From assembly GCF_001618425.1 (NCBI RefSeq), contig NZ_BDCU01000011.1, positions 1-64,000 of the forward strand: 64,000 nucleotides of DNA, in the 5' to 3' direction. Shown here one piece after another: positions 41,051-52,807 of the stretch; position 1 is the first letter of the stretch, and every line of letters begins with the position of its first letter. The notes under the pieces were generated by a model. It saw nothing but the letters and a program-made list of their open reading frames with translations, did no database searches and was not told the origin of the DNA. The DNA is from Nocardia fusca NBRC 14340. GTDB taxonomy: Bacteria > Actinomycetota > Actinomycetes > Mycobacteriales > Mycobacteriaceae. The position numbers and the translations under genes are program-made.

Positions 41051-42376
41051 CTATCTGGCCTCTTCTTGACGACCTTCCTTGGATCCGGTGTCGGGAAGGT
41101 CCATTTCCGGGTCCTCGGTGCGGAACGGAACGGGGAAGGGGAAGATCCGCGGCCGGGTCCGGGTGGTCGTGGTCTCGGTCTCGGTGGTCGGCTCGGTGAG
41201 GGTCGGGCCGCTGGGCTCCGGGGTGGTCGTCGAGGGGACCGTGGTGGGCGCCGGGGTCGTCTCGGTGATGGTGACCGGAGGCGGTGCGGGGAGCGGTTCC
41301 TCGACGTAGGTCGGTTCCGGCTCGTAGGTCGGCTCGGGTGTGTAGGACGGGATCTCGGGGGCCGGGGCGACCGGCTGCGGCTGTATCGGTGGGGGAGCCG
41401 GAGGCACCTCGGTCACCGAGGTGGTGGGTTCACCCGGCTCCGCCGCGCCGGGCCGCAGGATCGCGGTGACGCCGAGGGCGCCGATCAACAGGCCGCCGAA
41501 CGCCGCGGCCGCCACCAGCGCGGCGGTACGCCGGGGGCCGCCATTCCGGTCGGCGGCCGCCGCTTCGGCCGCGGGCTTCGCCGGGGTGGCGGTGGAAACC
41601 GCTGCCGCGGTACCGGTCGCGGGCCGGAGGCCGGCCGCAGGCCCCGATCCGGTGGCCGGGCGCGATCCGGTGGCGGGCGCCAGGCCGGCGGCTATGGCCG
41701 CCAGACTCGGGCCGCCGTAGGTGGCTTCGGGATCGAGGGCGGGAACCAGCGCGGAGTACGCCTTGGCCGGGGTGTGGCCGTCGCCCAGTTTCGGCATGAC
41801 GACGGTGTCCAGCGCGGAGTTCTGGGCGGTGGAGGGGTCGGGGGGAGTGGCGCCGGCCGGGGTCTCCAGGACCACCGCGAGCGCTGCCCGGCCCGCGCTC
41901 TCGGCGAAGTACCGGCCCGTATCCGCGGGGGTGAGATGGGCGGGCCCGGCCGGGAGTTCGTCCTCGCCGACCAGAGCCACCGATTTCAGGCCCAGATAGT
42001 CGAGTGCGCCGCGTAGGGCCATCACCTGTCCGGCGTCCCATCCGGCGGGATGGACGGCATAGAACTCGGCGGGGCCGTTGAGGTGTTCGGCAGTGAGGTT
42101 GATCAGGCAGAACAGGGCGGTGGCGAGCAGGTCTTCGCCGCGGTAGGCCTCGCCGTCGTCCACGACGACGCCCGCCGGATCGCCCACGGCCGCCACGAAA
42201 CCGGTGATCGTATGGCTGTGCCCGGGCGGGGCGACAGCGCCGCCGAGGGCCGCGTCCCCGTCCTCGGACATGTACAGCACCGGATCACGGAGGATGAAGT
42301 GCGGATCTCCGTCGTCGTCGACGACCGCCGCGGTGCACGCGTACTCGGCGATGTGCAGGCCCACCCCAGTGGCCAT
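41051..42376 (-). CDS. single-pass membrane protein with proline/threonine-rich tail, DUF7159-like
   Basis: A protein of 441 residues. Residues 1-170 look like a degenerate actin-fold half (GVGLHIAEYACTAAVVDDDGDPHFILRDPVLYMSEDGDAALGGAV, ALRGALDYLGLKSVALVGEDE) resembling the DUF7159 domain of mycobacterial membrane proteins. An Ala/Gly/Pro-rich linker leads to one membrane helix (284-306) and an outer tail rich in Pro, Thr and Glu (about 130 residues, with YTPEPTYEPEPTYVEE). ATG 42376 has GAGGA 8 nt upstream. It is divergent from dnaK across 487 bp; whether it shares heat control is unknown. Confidence 0.75.
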   Translation of the reverse strand: MATGVGLHIAEYACTAAVVDDDGDPHFILRDPVLYMSEDGDAALGGAVAPPGHSHTITGFVAAVGDPAGVVVDDGEAYRGEDLLATALFCLINLTAEHLNGPAEFYAVHPAGWDAGQVMALRGALDYLGLKSVALVGEDELPAGPAHLTPADTGRYFAESAGRAALAVVLETPAGATPPDPSTAQNSALDTVVMPKLGDGHTPAKAYSALVPALDPEATYGGPSLAAIAAGLAPATGSRPATGSGPAAGLRPATGTAAAVSTATPAKPAAEAAAADRNGGPRRTAALVAAAAFGGLLIGALGVTAILRPGAAEPGEPTTSVTEVPPAPPPIQPQPVAPAPEIPSYTPEPTYEPEPTYVEEPLPAPPPVTITETTPAPTTVPSTTTPEPSGPTLTEPTTETETTTTRTRPRIFPFPVPFRTEDPEMDLPDTGSKEGRQEEAR

Positions 42377-42667
42377 TCTCGGATCCTCGCTTCGACTTCC
42401 TCATCCAAAAATCACGGTACGGGTTCACCCGCACGTCGCCGTACCACGACGCGGGGCGCCGCGGTCACCATGGGCGGAGCTTCGACAATAGCGCCGACGA
42501 GCGGGTCGTGGGGGATCGAGGCGCTGGCCGCGGTGGGGTGCCGGCGCGATACGGCTGGGTCACGATATCGCGCCGCGCCGGTTCGGGGTGCCGGGCCGGG
42601 GAAGAATGGCCGGTGCGATGGGGGCGGGAATACATCGCCGGGGCCGGGGGTTGAGCTGATCGACAAT

Positions 42668-42688
42668 GTTGAGTGACGTCGGCTCAAG
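42668..42688. promoter_or_regulatory. HAIR element (HspR site) upstream of dnaK
   Basis: GTTGAGT-N7-GCTCAAG at 42668-42688 fits the HspR-associated inverted repeat CTTGAGT-N7-ACTCAAG with one mismatch per arm, in the first position. A second short inverted repeat TCAAGTTTGACTTGA (42684-42698) overlaps it, and TTGACG (42695-42700) could be the -35. The dnaK start is 175 bp downstream. HspR control of dnaK through HAIR is established in Streptomyces and mycobacteria. Confidence 0.85.
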
Positions 42689-42863
42689 TTTGACTTGACG
42701 GCCCCTCGGAAGCGGGGCAGGATTGAGCCGACCACGCTCAGTATTGCTGGGACCGTGCTCTATGTTCTGCCTGGGGCTGGTCCACGCGGTGGGTCCCACG
42801 GCCCACGGCGCAAGGGGCACAGTGCCCGGACAGACACAAGCAGTCGAAATGAGGAGGAAACAA

Positions 42864-44714
42864 ATGGCTCGTGCGGTCGGAATCGACCTCGGGACCACGA
42901 ACTCGGTCGTCGCCGTTCTCGAAGGTGGTGAGCCGGTCGTCGTCGCCAACTCCGAGGGTTCGCGCACTACGCCCTCTGTCGTCGCGTTCGCGAAGAACGG
43001 TGAGGTATTGGTCGGTCAGCCGGCCAAGAACCAGGCCGTGACCAACGTCGACCGCACGATCCGCTCGGTGAAACGGCATATCGGCACCGACTGGACCGTG
43101 GAGATCGACGGCAAGAAGTACACCTCGCAGGAGATCAGCGCGCGCACGCTGATGAAGCTGAAGCGCGACGCCGAGTCCTACCTGGGTGAGGAGATCACCG
43201 ACGCGGTGATCACCGTGCCCGCCTACTTCGAGGACGCCCAGCGTCAGGCCACCAAGGAAGCCGGCCAGATCGCCGGCCTGAATGTGCTGCGCATCGTCAA
43301 CGAACCCACCGCCGCCGCCCTGGCCTACGGCCTGGACAAGGGCGACAAGGAACAGACCATTCTGGTCTTCGACCTCGGTGGCGGTACCTTCGACGTCTCG
43401 CTGCTGGAGATCGGTGAAGGTGTCGTCGAGGTCCGTGCCACCTCCGGTGACAACCACCTCGGTGGTGACGACTGGGACGAGCGGGTCGTGAAGTGGCTGG
43501 TCGACAAGTTCAAGTCCAGCTCGGGCATCGACCTGACCAAGGACAAGATGGCCATGCAGCGGCTGCGTGAGGCCGCCGAGAAGGCCAAGATCGAGCTGAG
43601 CTCCTCGCAGAGCACCTCGATCAACCTGCCCTACATCACCGTCGACGCGGACAAGAACCCGCTGTTCCTCGACGAGCAGCTGACCCGCGCCGAGTTCCAG
43701 AAGATCACCTCGGACCTGCTCGACCGCACCCGCGCGCCGTTCCAGTCCGTGGTCAAGGACGCCGGGATCAAGGTCTCCGATATCGACCATGTCGTGCTCG
43801 TCGGTGGCTCCACCCGCATGCCCGCGGTCTCCGAACTGGTCAAGGAACTGACCGGTGGCAAGGAGCCCAACAAGGGCGTGAACCCGGACGAGGTCGTCGC
43901 CGTCGGCGCCGCCCTGCAGGCCGGTGTGCTCAAGGGTGAGGTCAAGGACGTCCTGCTGCTCGATGTCACCCCGCTGTCGCTGGGTATCGAGACCAAGGGC
44001 GGCGTGATGACCAACCTCATCGAGCGCAACACCACCATCCCGACCAAGCGTTCGGAAACCTTCACCACGGCCAACGACAACCAGCCGTCGGTGCAGATCC
44101 AGGTGTTCCAGGGTGAGCGCGAGATCGCCGCGCACAACAAGCTGCTCGGCTCCTTCGAGCTGACCGGTATCCCGCCGGCTCCGCGCGGGGTGCCGCAGAT
44201 CGAGGTCACCTTCGATATCGACGCCAACGGCATCGTGCACGTGACCGCGAAGGACAAGGGCACCGGTAAAGAGAACACGATCAAGATCCAGGACGGCTCC
44301 GGTCTGTCCAAGGAAGAGATCGACCGGATGGTCAAGGACGCCGAGGCGCACGCCGCCGAGGACAAGGCGCGCCGGGAGGAAGCGGAGACCCGCAACCAGG
44401 CCGAATCGCTGGTACACCAGACCGAGAAGTTCATCAAGGACAACGAGGACAAGGTTCCGGCGGATGTGAAGTCCAAGGTCGAGGCGGCGATCGCCGAGGC
44501 GAAGACTGCGCTCGAGGGCACCGACACCGCCGCGGTGAAGGCCGCGGTGGAGAAGCTGGCCACCGAATCGCAGGCACTCGGTCAGGCGATCTACGAGGCC
44601 CAGGCCTCCGAGAGCGCGGCCTCCGGTAACGGCGCCGCGGGCGCGGACGCCGGCGACGACCAGGTGGTCGACGCCGAGGTCGTGGACGAGCCGGTCGACA
44701 CGGAGAAGAAGTGA
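42864..44714 (+). CDS. dnaK: chaperone protein DnaK (Hsp70)
   Basis: A protein of 616 residues. [41 protein letters not shown] gives the phosphate-1 loop; [21 protein letters not shown], the adenosine motif [18 protein letters not shown], the peptide-binding domain with [27 protein letters not shown], and the helical lid are all present. It binds unfolded proteins with ATP, with GrpE and DnaJ encoded just downstream. ATG 42864 has GAGGAGG 6 nt upstream; the frame is open further up without family sequence. First gene of the dnaK-grpE-dnaJ-hspR operon. Confidence 0.99.
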   Translation: MARAVGIDLGTTNSVVAVLEGGEPVVVANSEGSRTTPSVVAFAKNGEVLVGQPAKNQAVTNVDRTIRSVKRHIGTDWTVEIDGKKYTSQEISARTLMKLKRDAESYLGEEITDAVITVPAYFEDAQRQATKEAGQIAGLNVLRIVNEPTAAALAYGLDKGDKEQTILVFDLGGGTFDVSLLEIGEGVVEVRATSGDNHLGGDDWDERVVKWLVDKFKSSSGIDLTKDKMAMQRLREAAEKAKIELSSSQSTSINLPYITVDADKNPLFLDEQLTRAEFQKITSDLLDRTRAPFQSVVKDAGIKVSDIDHVVLVGGSTRMPAVSELVKELTGGKEPNKGVNPDEVVAVGAALQAGVLKGEVKDVLLLDVTPLSLGIETKGGVMTNLIERNTTIPTKRSETFTTANDNQPSVQIQVFQGEREIAAHNKLLGSFELTGIPPAPRGVPQIEVTFDIDANGIVHVTAKDKGTGKENTIKIQDGSGLSKEEIDRMVKDAEAHAAEDKARREEAETRNQAESLVHQTEKFIKDNEDKVPADVKSKVEAAIAEAKTALEGTDTAAVKAAVEKLATESQALGQAIYEAQASESAASGNGAAGADAGDDQVVDAEVVDEPVDTEKK

Positions 44715-45421
44715 CGAATTCGGGAAACACAGGGAATTCCGAGGAGCCGGTCAGCTTCGTCGACAAGCGCAAGATCGACCCGGAGACCGGTGAGGTCCGC
44801 GAGCAGGCCGGGGCGGCCAACGGTGCCGCCCCGGCCGGGGCCGAGGAGGGCGTAGCCCCCCAGGCGCCCCAGGCCGGTCTCGAAGGTGACGGCGTCGACG
44901 CGGCGCCCGTCGAGACACCAGCATCGGACGAACTCGCCGAGCGCACCGCCGATCTGCAGCGGCTGACGGCCGAGTACACCAACTACCGGCGCCGGGTCGA
45001 ACGCGATCGCAAGACCGCGATCGATTCCGCCAAGGCCGCCGTGGTCACCGAACTGCTCGGTGTCCTCGACGACCTGGACCGTGCCAAGGCGCACGGTGAC
45101 CTGGAATCCGGACCGCTGCGCTCGGTGGCCGACAAGCTGATCGAGGCCCTGCGCAAACAGGGGCTCGAGGAATTCGGGTCCGAGGGCGAGCCTTTCGACC
45201 CGAACCTGCACGAGGCGGTTCAGCACGAGGGCTCCGGGCACGATCCGGTGATCGGTGTGGTGATGCGCAAGGGGTATCGCTTCGGTGAGCGGGTGCTGCG
45301 GCATGCGCTGGTCGGCGTCACCGACGGTGTCGGCGATCTCGAGGCGGACCAGGGTGCCGCGGACACCGCGGAACCCGCGCGGGCGGAGGCATCGGATGCT
45401 GATGCCGGCTCGGACAAGTAA
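44711..45421 (+). CDS. grpE: nucleotide exchange factor GrpE
   Basis: A protein of 236 residues. An acidic, probably disordered N terminus (about 75 residues) is followed by the long coiled coil [31 protein letters not shown] and the core [60 protein letters not shown], ending in [18 protein letters not shown]. It releases ADP from DnaK. Its GTG start overlaps the dnaK stop by 4 nt (GTGA), so translation is coupled. Confidence 0.98.
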   Translation: MTNSGNTGNSEEPVSFVDKRKIDPETGEVREQAGAANGAAPAGAEEGVAPQAPQAGLEGDGVDAAPVETPASDELAERTADLQRLTAEYTNYRRRVERDRKTAIDSAKAAVVTELLGVLDDLDRAKAHGDLESGPLRSVADKLIEALRKQGLEEFGSEGEPFDPNLHEAVQHEGSGHDPVIGVVMRKGYRFGERVLRHALVGVTDGVGDLEADQGAADTAEPARAEASDADAGSDK

Positions 45422-45592
45422 CGACTCCGCGGCGAAAGCCACGGACCGGGCGGCGCGGCGTGCGCACGGAGCGATCCGCGTGCGCCGCGCCCCCGTCACG
45501 CCGCGCGCGACGGGCCCGGAGGCGGTAGGAAAGTACGACCACGCAGGGCCCCGCGCGGGCCGCGGAACAGTATCGAGAGGAGGAGATGCCCG

Positions 45593-46762
45593 GTGAGTCA
45601 GCGGGAGTGGATCGAGAAGGACTTCTACAAGGAGCTGGGTGTCTCCGCCGGCGCCTCCACCGAAGAGATCAAGAAGGCCTACCGCAAACTGGCCCGTGAT
45701 CTGCATCCGGACGCCAATCCCGGCGATGCAAAGGCCGAGGAACGGTTCAAGGCGGTCAGCGAGGCGCACACCGTCCTGTCGGATCCCGCCAAACGCGCGG
45801 AATACGACGAGACCCGCCGGCTGTTCTCCGGCGGCGGGTACGGGCGGGGCGGCGGTTTCACCCCGGGTGCCGGTGGCGGGTTCTCCCAGAGCTTCGATCT
45901 GGGCGATATCTTCGGCCAGGCCGGCGGTGGCGCCGACGGCGGGCTCGGTGATCTGTTCGGCGGTCTGTTCAACCGGGGCGGCGGTGCCACGCGCACCGGC
46001 GGCCGGCCCCGCCGGGGCGCCGATGTGGAGGCCGAGACGACCCTCGGGTTCCGTGAGGCGGCCAAGGGCGTCACGGTGCCGCTGCATCTGACCAGCCCGT
46101 CGCCCTGCACCACCTGCCACGGCAGCGGGGCCAAACCGGGCACCAGCCCGCGGGTGTGCCCGATCTGCAACGGCAGCGGTGTGGTCAGCCGCAATCAGGG
46201 TGCGTTCGGATTCAGCGAACCGTGCGACGAGTGCCGCGGCACCGGGTCGATCATCGACGATCCGTGCGTGGACTGCCACGGCAGCGGTATCCAGAACCGC
46301 ACCCGCACCATAAACGTCCGCATCCCCCCGGGAATCGCGGACGGGCAACGGATCCGGCTCGCCGGACAGGGCGAGGCCGGCCTGCGGGGCGCGCCCTCGG
46401 GCGACCTGTTCGTCACGGTGCACGTCGGCCAGGACAAGGTCTTCGGCCGGGCGGGCGACGACCTGACCCTGGCACTGCCGGTCAGCTACAGTGAATTGGT
46501 GCTCGGTACGACCGTATCGGTGCCCACTCTGGAGGGCCGGGTCGGCGTGAAAGTGCCGCCGGGTACCGCGGACGGGCGCATCCTGCGGGTGCGTGGCCGC
46601 GGAGTACCCAAACGTGGTGGCGGAGCCGGTGATCTGCTGGTCACCGTGAAGGTCGCCGTGCCGCCGAAGCTGGACGACGATGCCGTTGCGGCGCTGCGCG
46701 CGTTGCAGGAGGCGGAGAAGGCCAGCGGCTTCGATCCGAGAGCGGGATGGGCAGGTGCGTAA
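45593..46762 (+). CDS. dnaJ: chaperone protein DnaJ
   Basis: A protein of 389 residues. J domain at residues about 10-75 with HPD in [11 protein letters not shown], a Gly/Phe-rich linker ([22 protein letters not shown]), and four CxxCxGxG zinc repeats ([32 protein letters not shown]), then the substrate-binding domain. It stimulates DnaK ATPase and delivers substrates. GTG 45593 follows a strong GAGAGGAGGAG. A 171-bp gap after grpE contains nothing I can name. Its TAA overlaps the hspR ATG by one base. Confidence 0.98.
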   Translation: MSQREWIEKDFYKELGVSAGASTEEIKKAYRKLARDLHPDANPGDAKAEERFKAVSEAHTVLSDPAKRAEYDETRRLFSGGGYGRGGGFTPGAGGGFSQSFDLGDIFGQAGGGADGGLGDLFGGLFNRGGGATRTGGRPRRGADVEAETTLGFREAAKGVTVPLHLTSPSPCTTCHGSGAKPGTSPRVCPICNGSGVVSRNQGAFGFSEPCDECRGTGSIIDDPCVDCHGSGIQNRTRTINVRIPPGIADGQRIRLAGQGEAGLRGAPSGDLFVTVHVGQDKVFGRAGDDLTLALPVSYSELVLGTTVSVPTLEGRVGVKVPPGTADGRILRVRGRGVPKRGGGAGDLLVTVKVAVPPKLDDDAVAALRALQEAEKASGFDPRAGWAGA

Positions 46763-47169
46763 TGGAGCCGAAACGAGGACCCGAGGCAAAATCGGCCCGC
46801 ACTGAATATTTCGTGATCTCGGTGGCGGCCCAGCTGGCCGGTATGCATGCGCAGACCCTGCGCACCTACGACCGGCTGGGTCTGGTGACACCGCAGCGCA
46901 CATCGGGCGGCGGCCGGCGCTATTCGGAGCGGGATGTGGAGCTGTTGCGCGAGGTGCAGCGGCTTTCCCAGGACGAGGGCGTCAATCTCGCCGGCATCAA
47001 ACGGATCATCGAGCTCACCAATCAGGTGACCGAACTCCAGCAGCGGGTGGTCGAGTTGACCGCGCAACTGGAACGGGAGCGGGCCCGGCCGGATTATCGG
47101 CCGGAACTGATTCCACCGCAGCGCAATACCGCCCTGGTGGTGTGGCAGCCGCGGAACCGGCGGCACTAG
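46762..47169 (+). CDS. hspR: heat-shock repressor HspR (MerR family)
   Basis: A protein of 135 residues, a little longer than mycobacterial HspR. The MerR-type HTH is YFVISVAAQLAGMHAQTLRTYDRLGLVTPQRTSGGGRRYSERDVELLREVQRLSQDEGVNLAGIKRIIEL, followed by a coiled coil (NQVTELQQRVVELTAQLERER) and a short C-terminal tail. It represses the dnaK and clpB promoters by binding HAIR with DnaK as co-repressor (established in Streptomyces). HAIR sites are visible before both genes here. ATG 46762 overlaps the dnaJ stop. Confidence 0.97.
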   Translation: MEPKRGPEAKSARTEYFVISVAAQLAGMHAQTLRTYDRLGLVTPQRTSGGGRRYSERDVELLREVQRLSQDEGVNLAGIKRIIELTNQVTELQQRVVELTAQLERERARPDYRPELIPPQRNTALVVWQPRNRRH

Positions 47170-47187
47170 GCGGATACCGGCGCCGGC

Positions 47188-47970
47188 TCAGGCTCCTTCG
47201 AACTGGATTCGTTCGGCCGGGGTACCCGCGTCGAGTAGCCGTTCCACGGTGGATCTGGTCATCGCGGGCGAACCGCAGACCAGCACCTGGTGCCGGTCGA
47301 ACGAACCGTAGGAGCCGACCACGTCGGCGAGGGTGCCCTGCAGCAGGTCGTCCTCGTCGAAACCTATGTCCACCCGGTGACTTTCGTACCACTTGTCGGG
47401 CCAGGTCGGATCCTCGAGGCGTTCCACCACCGGCACCACCGTGAGCCAGGGCAGATCGGCGGCGAGCAGGACGAGCATATCGGCGGCGTACAGGTCGCGC
47501 GGGGCGGAGCCGCCGAAGAACAGATAGGTGGTGGGCGGGTCCTGGTGCCGGGCCAGTTCCAGGATCTGGGCGCGCAGCGGGGCCAGGCCGGTGCCGCCGG
47601 CGATCATCACCACCTCGTCGCCGTCGGGATCGACTGTGAAGAGTCCCTCGGGAGCGGACAGCTTCCATCGGTCCCCGACCGCGGTATCGGCGACGATGCC
47701 GCCACTGCACCAGCCGCCCGCCACGGTCTTCACATGGAATTCGAGCTTGCCGTCCAGCGACGGCGGCAGCGCGGGGGAGAACCGGCGGCGCATGCCCGGG
47801 AACTGCGGGACCTCGACCTGCACCGACTGCCCCGCGTGGAACGGTACGTATTCGCCGATCAAGCGGACAACCGCCATATCGTGGCGCAGCCGGTGATGTT
47901 CGACGACATCGGCCAGCCAGTACGACCGCTGGGACGAATGGGCGGGGGACGCGCTCGGGTCGTTCGTCAT
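47188..47970 (-). CDS. FAD/NAD(P)-binding reductase, globin-less paralogue
   Basis: A protein of 260 residues, ferredoxin-reductase-type module: flavin motif MRRRFSPAL in place of RxYS, GKLEFHVKTVAGGWCSGGIV (flavin phosphate region), and the NAD(P) loop VVMIAGGTGLAPLRAQILEL. The C-terminal VLVCGSPAMTRSTVERLLDAGTP is typical of flavohaemoprotein reductases. It is closely similar to the C-terminal two thirds of the next gene and lacks its globin domain, so it looks like a duplicate that could donate electrons to a separate acceptor. GTG or ATG near 47970; no strong ribosome-binding site. Physiological acceptor unknown. Confidence 0.85.
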   Translation of the reverse strand: MTNDPSASPAHSSQRSYWLADVVEHHRLRHDMAVVRLIGEYVPFHAGQSVQVEVPQFPGMRRRFSPALPPSLDGKLEFHVKTVAGGWCSGGIVADTAVGDRWKLSAPEGLFTVDPDGDEVVMIAGGTGLAPLRAQILELARHQDPPTTYLFFGGSAPRDLYAADMLVLLAADLPWLTVVPVVERLEDPTWPDKWYESHRVDIGFDEDDLLQGTLADVVGSYGSFDRHQVLVCGSPAMTRSTVERLLDAGTPAERIQFEGA

Positions 47971-48035
47971 ACCTCACTCCGCTGACAGGCCGGGCCGGAC
48001 GGGATACCGCCCGGTGCTCGATGTGCCGATACCGA

Positions 48036-49193
48036 TCAGACCGGATCGGTACTGATGATCTCCTCCGGGGTGCCGACCGCGAGCAGCGCGCGCCGGGTGT
48101 CGGCGATCATCTTCGCCGAACCGGCGATCTGGATCTGCCGATCCTCCCATGCGCCGAAACTGGCCACCACGGCGCCGAGGTTGCCGACCAGACGCCGGTG
48201 CATGCCGTAGGGCGCGTCCTCGGTGGGATGCGGGTACCACCACGGGTTGGTCTTGTGCTCGCAGACCGGGACGATGGTGAGCCACGGGTTGCTCTGCGAA
48301 AGCTGCCACATGTTCTCCACGTCGTACAGGTCGCAGGGGTAGACCCCGCCGATGAAGAAGTGGACGCGGGGATTGATACCGCGCCGGCCCATCTCGATCA
48401 GCTGGGCGCGCAGCGGCGCGACACCGGTGCCCGATCCGATCATCAGCACATCGCGGCCGCTGTCCTGGTCGACCTGCAGGCCGCCGAGCGGTCCGCCGAT
48501 GAGCCAGCGGTCGCCGACCTTGGTCTCGTTGACGATGGAGGGGCTCACCCATCCGCCGCGGACCTTGCGGACGTGGAATTCGATCTCGCCGTAGGGGTTC
48601 GACGGGATGGCGGGTGAGAGGTAGCGCCACATCCGTGGCCGCTGCGGAACGGAGACGGGGACGTACTGTCCGGCCAGGTAGGGGATCGGGTCGTCGGACT
48701 GCAACCGGACGATGGCGAGGTCCTCGAGGACGTGCCGGTGCCCGACGACGGTGGCCTCCCAGTAGGGCGGCGAATCGTCGGAGTTGGCTCCGATGGCCAT
48801 GGCGGCGGAGATGAGCAGACAGACATCACGCCAGCCCTCGGCGAGTTCTCTGGTCCAGTACGGGCCGTTGTAGGTCTGGAAAGCGGCGTACAGAGCCGGG
48901 CCGGCGAGATCGTAATGCTCGGCTTCGACCCCGTACTTGCGATGATCACGCGCGAGCTGTTCGAGGAACTTCTGGGCGCGATCCCAGTCCTCGAGATGGT
49001 CGAGCATGTACTGGATCGCAGTGACCACCCGTTTCGCCTGCATATCCATGGCGGGTGGGAACAGCTCCCGCAGCCGCGGATTGGCGGCGAAGAGGTGACC
49101 GTAAAACGCGCTGACCAACCGCTCGGGACCACTCGGCGCATCGATCACCGACTGGAAATTGGCGCGGACCAGCGCTGCCGAACGCGCATCCAC
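48036..49193 (-). CDS. globin-coupled FAD/NAD reductase (type II flavohaemoprotein-like)
   Basis: A protein of 385 residues, homologue of M. tuberculosis Rv0385. A globin domain covers residues 1-140, with B10-type Tyr31 (SAFYGHLFAANP) and proximal His84 (LARDHRKYGVEAEHY). An FAD domain follows (PRMWRYLSPAIP for the RxYS flavin motif) and an NAD domain (VLMIGSGTGVAPLRAQLIEM). Type I flavohaemoglobins detoxify NO; type II proteins of mycobacteria lack typical haem and flavin contacts and have been linked to D-lactate oxidation, so NO dioxygenation is not proven here. It is divergent from clpB, and 65 bp separate it from the reductase paralogue downstream. Confidence 0.88.
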   Translation of the reverse strand: MDARSAALVRANFQSVIDAPSGPERLVSAFYGHLFAANPRLRELFPPAMDMQAKRVVTAIQYMLDHLEDWDRAQKFLEQLARDHRKYGVEAEHYDLAGPALYAAFQTYNGPYWTRELAEGWRDVCLLISAAMAIGANSDDSPPYWEATVVGHRHVLEDLAIVRLQSDDPIPYLAGQYVPVSVPQRPRMWRYLSPAIPSNPYGEIEFHVRKVRGGWVSPSIVNETKVGDRWLIGGPLGGLQVDQDSGRDVLMIGSGTGVAPLRAQLIEMGRRGINPRVHFFIGGVYPCDLYDVENMWQLSQSNPWLTIVPVCEHKTNPWWYPHPTEDAPYGMHRRLVGNLGAVVASFGAWEDRQIQIAGSAKMIADTRRALLAVGTPEEIISTDPV

Positions 49194-49337
49194 GGCGTGG
49201 AGCTTCCTTTCCCTGAAATCCGACCCGGAGGGACGTAACCGTTACCGGCGGTCCTTCACCCGACCAGTATCCCCGAAAAAAGAGAAGATGGTGGGTGTGA
49301 AATACGGTTACCGGGTTTGGCCGATCTTGTTCGCGGG

Positions 49338-49353
49338 TAACGACGCGTCGTTA
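49338..49353. promoter_or_regulatory. 16-bp perfect palindrome
   Basis: TAACGACGCGTCGTTA is a perfect palindrome in the 334-bp divergent gap between the globin-reductase (start 49193) and clpB (start 49528). It is 145 bp upstream of the globin gene. It may be an operator for either gene; no regulator is assigned. Confidence 0.5.
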
Positions 49354-49417
49354 TGAGCCGTGACCCAGCACTTTTCTGGCAACCCGGTGGTCGGCGGTAG
49401 CCGAAGAAAAAACTAAA

Positions 49418-49438
49418 GTTGAGCGGAACAGACTCAAC
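49418..49438. promoter_or_regulatory. HAIR element (HspR site) upstream of clpB
   Basis: GTTGAGC-N7-ACTCAAC at 49418-49438 is a HAIR-type inverted repeat with perfectly matching outer bases. The clpB start is 90 bp downstream. It places clpB in the HspR regulon with the dnaK operon, as in other actinobacteria. Confidence 0.85.
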
Positions 49439-49527
49439 CTTTCGAACGTTGAATCTGGCAGGACGGCACGAGACACCTGGATCGGTGCGGATGCCGGATG
49501 AGATATCGACTAGCAGGAAGGTGCTTC

Positions 49528-52119
<2,592 letters not shown>

Positions 52120-52130
52120 CTCCACACCGC

Positions 52131-52166
52131 GTATGCGGCGCCGACCTCGCCGTCGGCGCCGCATAC
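52131..52166 (+). terminator. clpB terminator
   Basis: GTATGCGGCGCCGAC (52131-52145) pairs perfectly with GTCGGCGCCGCATAC (52152-52166) around the loop CTCGCC, 12 bp after the clpB stop. Confidence 0.85.
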
Positions 52167-52256
52167 CGGCATCGGTCCCGGGCCACCGCGGTTGCCCGGG
52201 ATCGGTTCGGTCGAGTTCGGGGCGGCCGGTGTCGTGGGCGTGGAGCCCGCCGTATC

Positions 52257-52287
52257 GACGCGTATGGCCGGAGCGAAGGCGGAGGGC
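52257..52287 (+). repeat. interspersed repeat copy
   Basis: The core GGCCGGAGCGAAGGCGGAGG (52266-52285) is identical to the minus-strand copy at 26111-26130 and one base different from the copies at 55624 and 55703. It sits exactly where the helicase remnant stops matching its family, so it marks the break. Confidence 0.75.
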
Positions 52288-52550
52288 GAAGAATTTCCGC
52301 CGCTCGGCGGTGCTGCCCAGATCGGCCGCCACCATCCCGAAACCTTTTCCGGTCAGCTTCTCGAACATGTTGCCGGCGGCGGAGCTGGTAAAGGACACCA
52401 CGCCCACGGTCGTGCCCCGGCCGGCAGATCACCGAGGCAATGGTGTTCAGGATCGTCGGCGTCTTCCCGGTTCCCGGCGGGCCGTCGATCATCGAGAGCG
52501 GATATTGCAATGCTCTGAGCGGGCGAGAGCTTCGTCTCGTAACCCTGCGA
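52280..52550 (-). pseudogene. frameshifted remnant of an SF1-type helicase/ATPase
   Basis: Minus-strand fragments in three frames join into one ATPase segment: ETKLSPAQSIAI, then RALQYPLSMIDGPPGTGKTPTILNTIASVICRPGH with a complete Walker A, then VVSFTSSAAGNMFEKLTGKGFGMVAADLGSTAERRKFF. Together they read as the motif I/Ia region of a large AAA_11/12-type superfamily I helicase, of which less than 100 residues survive. At least two frameshifts and the loss of both ends make it non-functional. It occupies part of the 688-bp gap 52120-52807, otherwise without genes. Confidence 0.8.
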
Positions 52551-52807
52551 GGCGATCGGCGGACTTGGCAGGGGACATGTTGATTGCGAGCCACTCAACT
52601 TGTACGCACAGCAGCATGATCGGTGAGTGCCATGGCTGATAGGGGGGAGTCCGCCGGGTTGACAAGCGTACATGGTTTGGAGAAGCTGATCCCCGGAACA
52701 GAGCTACTGGCTTTGCGTAGAAAAAGGGGGGTGTGCCATCGGTCTCGAGTAGCCAACAACTATCACCCTGTCGAAAAGGCAAGCGCGCAAAGATAGGAAT
52801 CGGCAGT

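Noticed and set aside
42738..44417. A 559-codon open frame antisense to dnaK
   Set aside because: Shadow of dnaK; no start signal or domain.
49231..49316. GTAACCG/CGGTTAC repeats upstream of the globin gene
   Set aside because: Short 7-bp matches about 70 bp apart; expected by chance at this length.
49327..49340. TTGTTCGCGGGTAA as a further copy of the fadE5/etfD box
   Set aside because: Two mismatches in the left half and no partner copy; it is in the clpB/globin gap with no link to beta-oxidation.
52659..52664. TTGACA as the -35 of the island operon
   Set aside because: A perfect -35 hexamer, but no acceptable -10 at 16-19 bp; the promoter was left unassigned.
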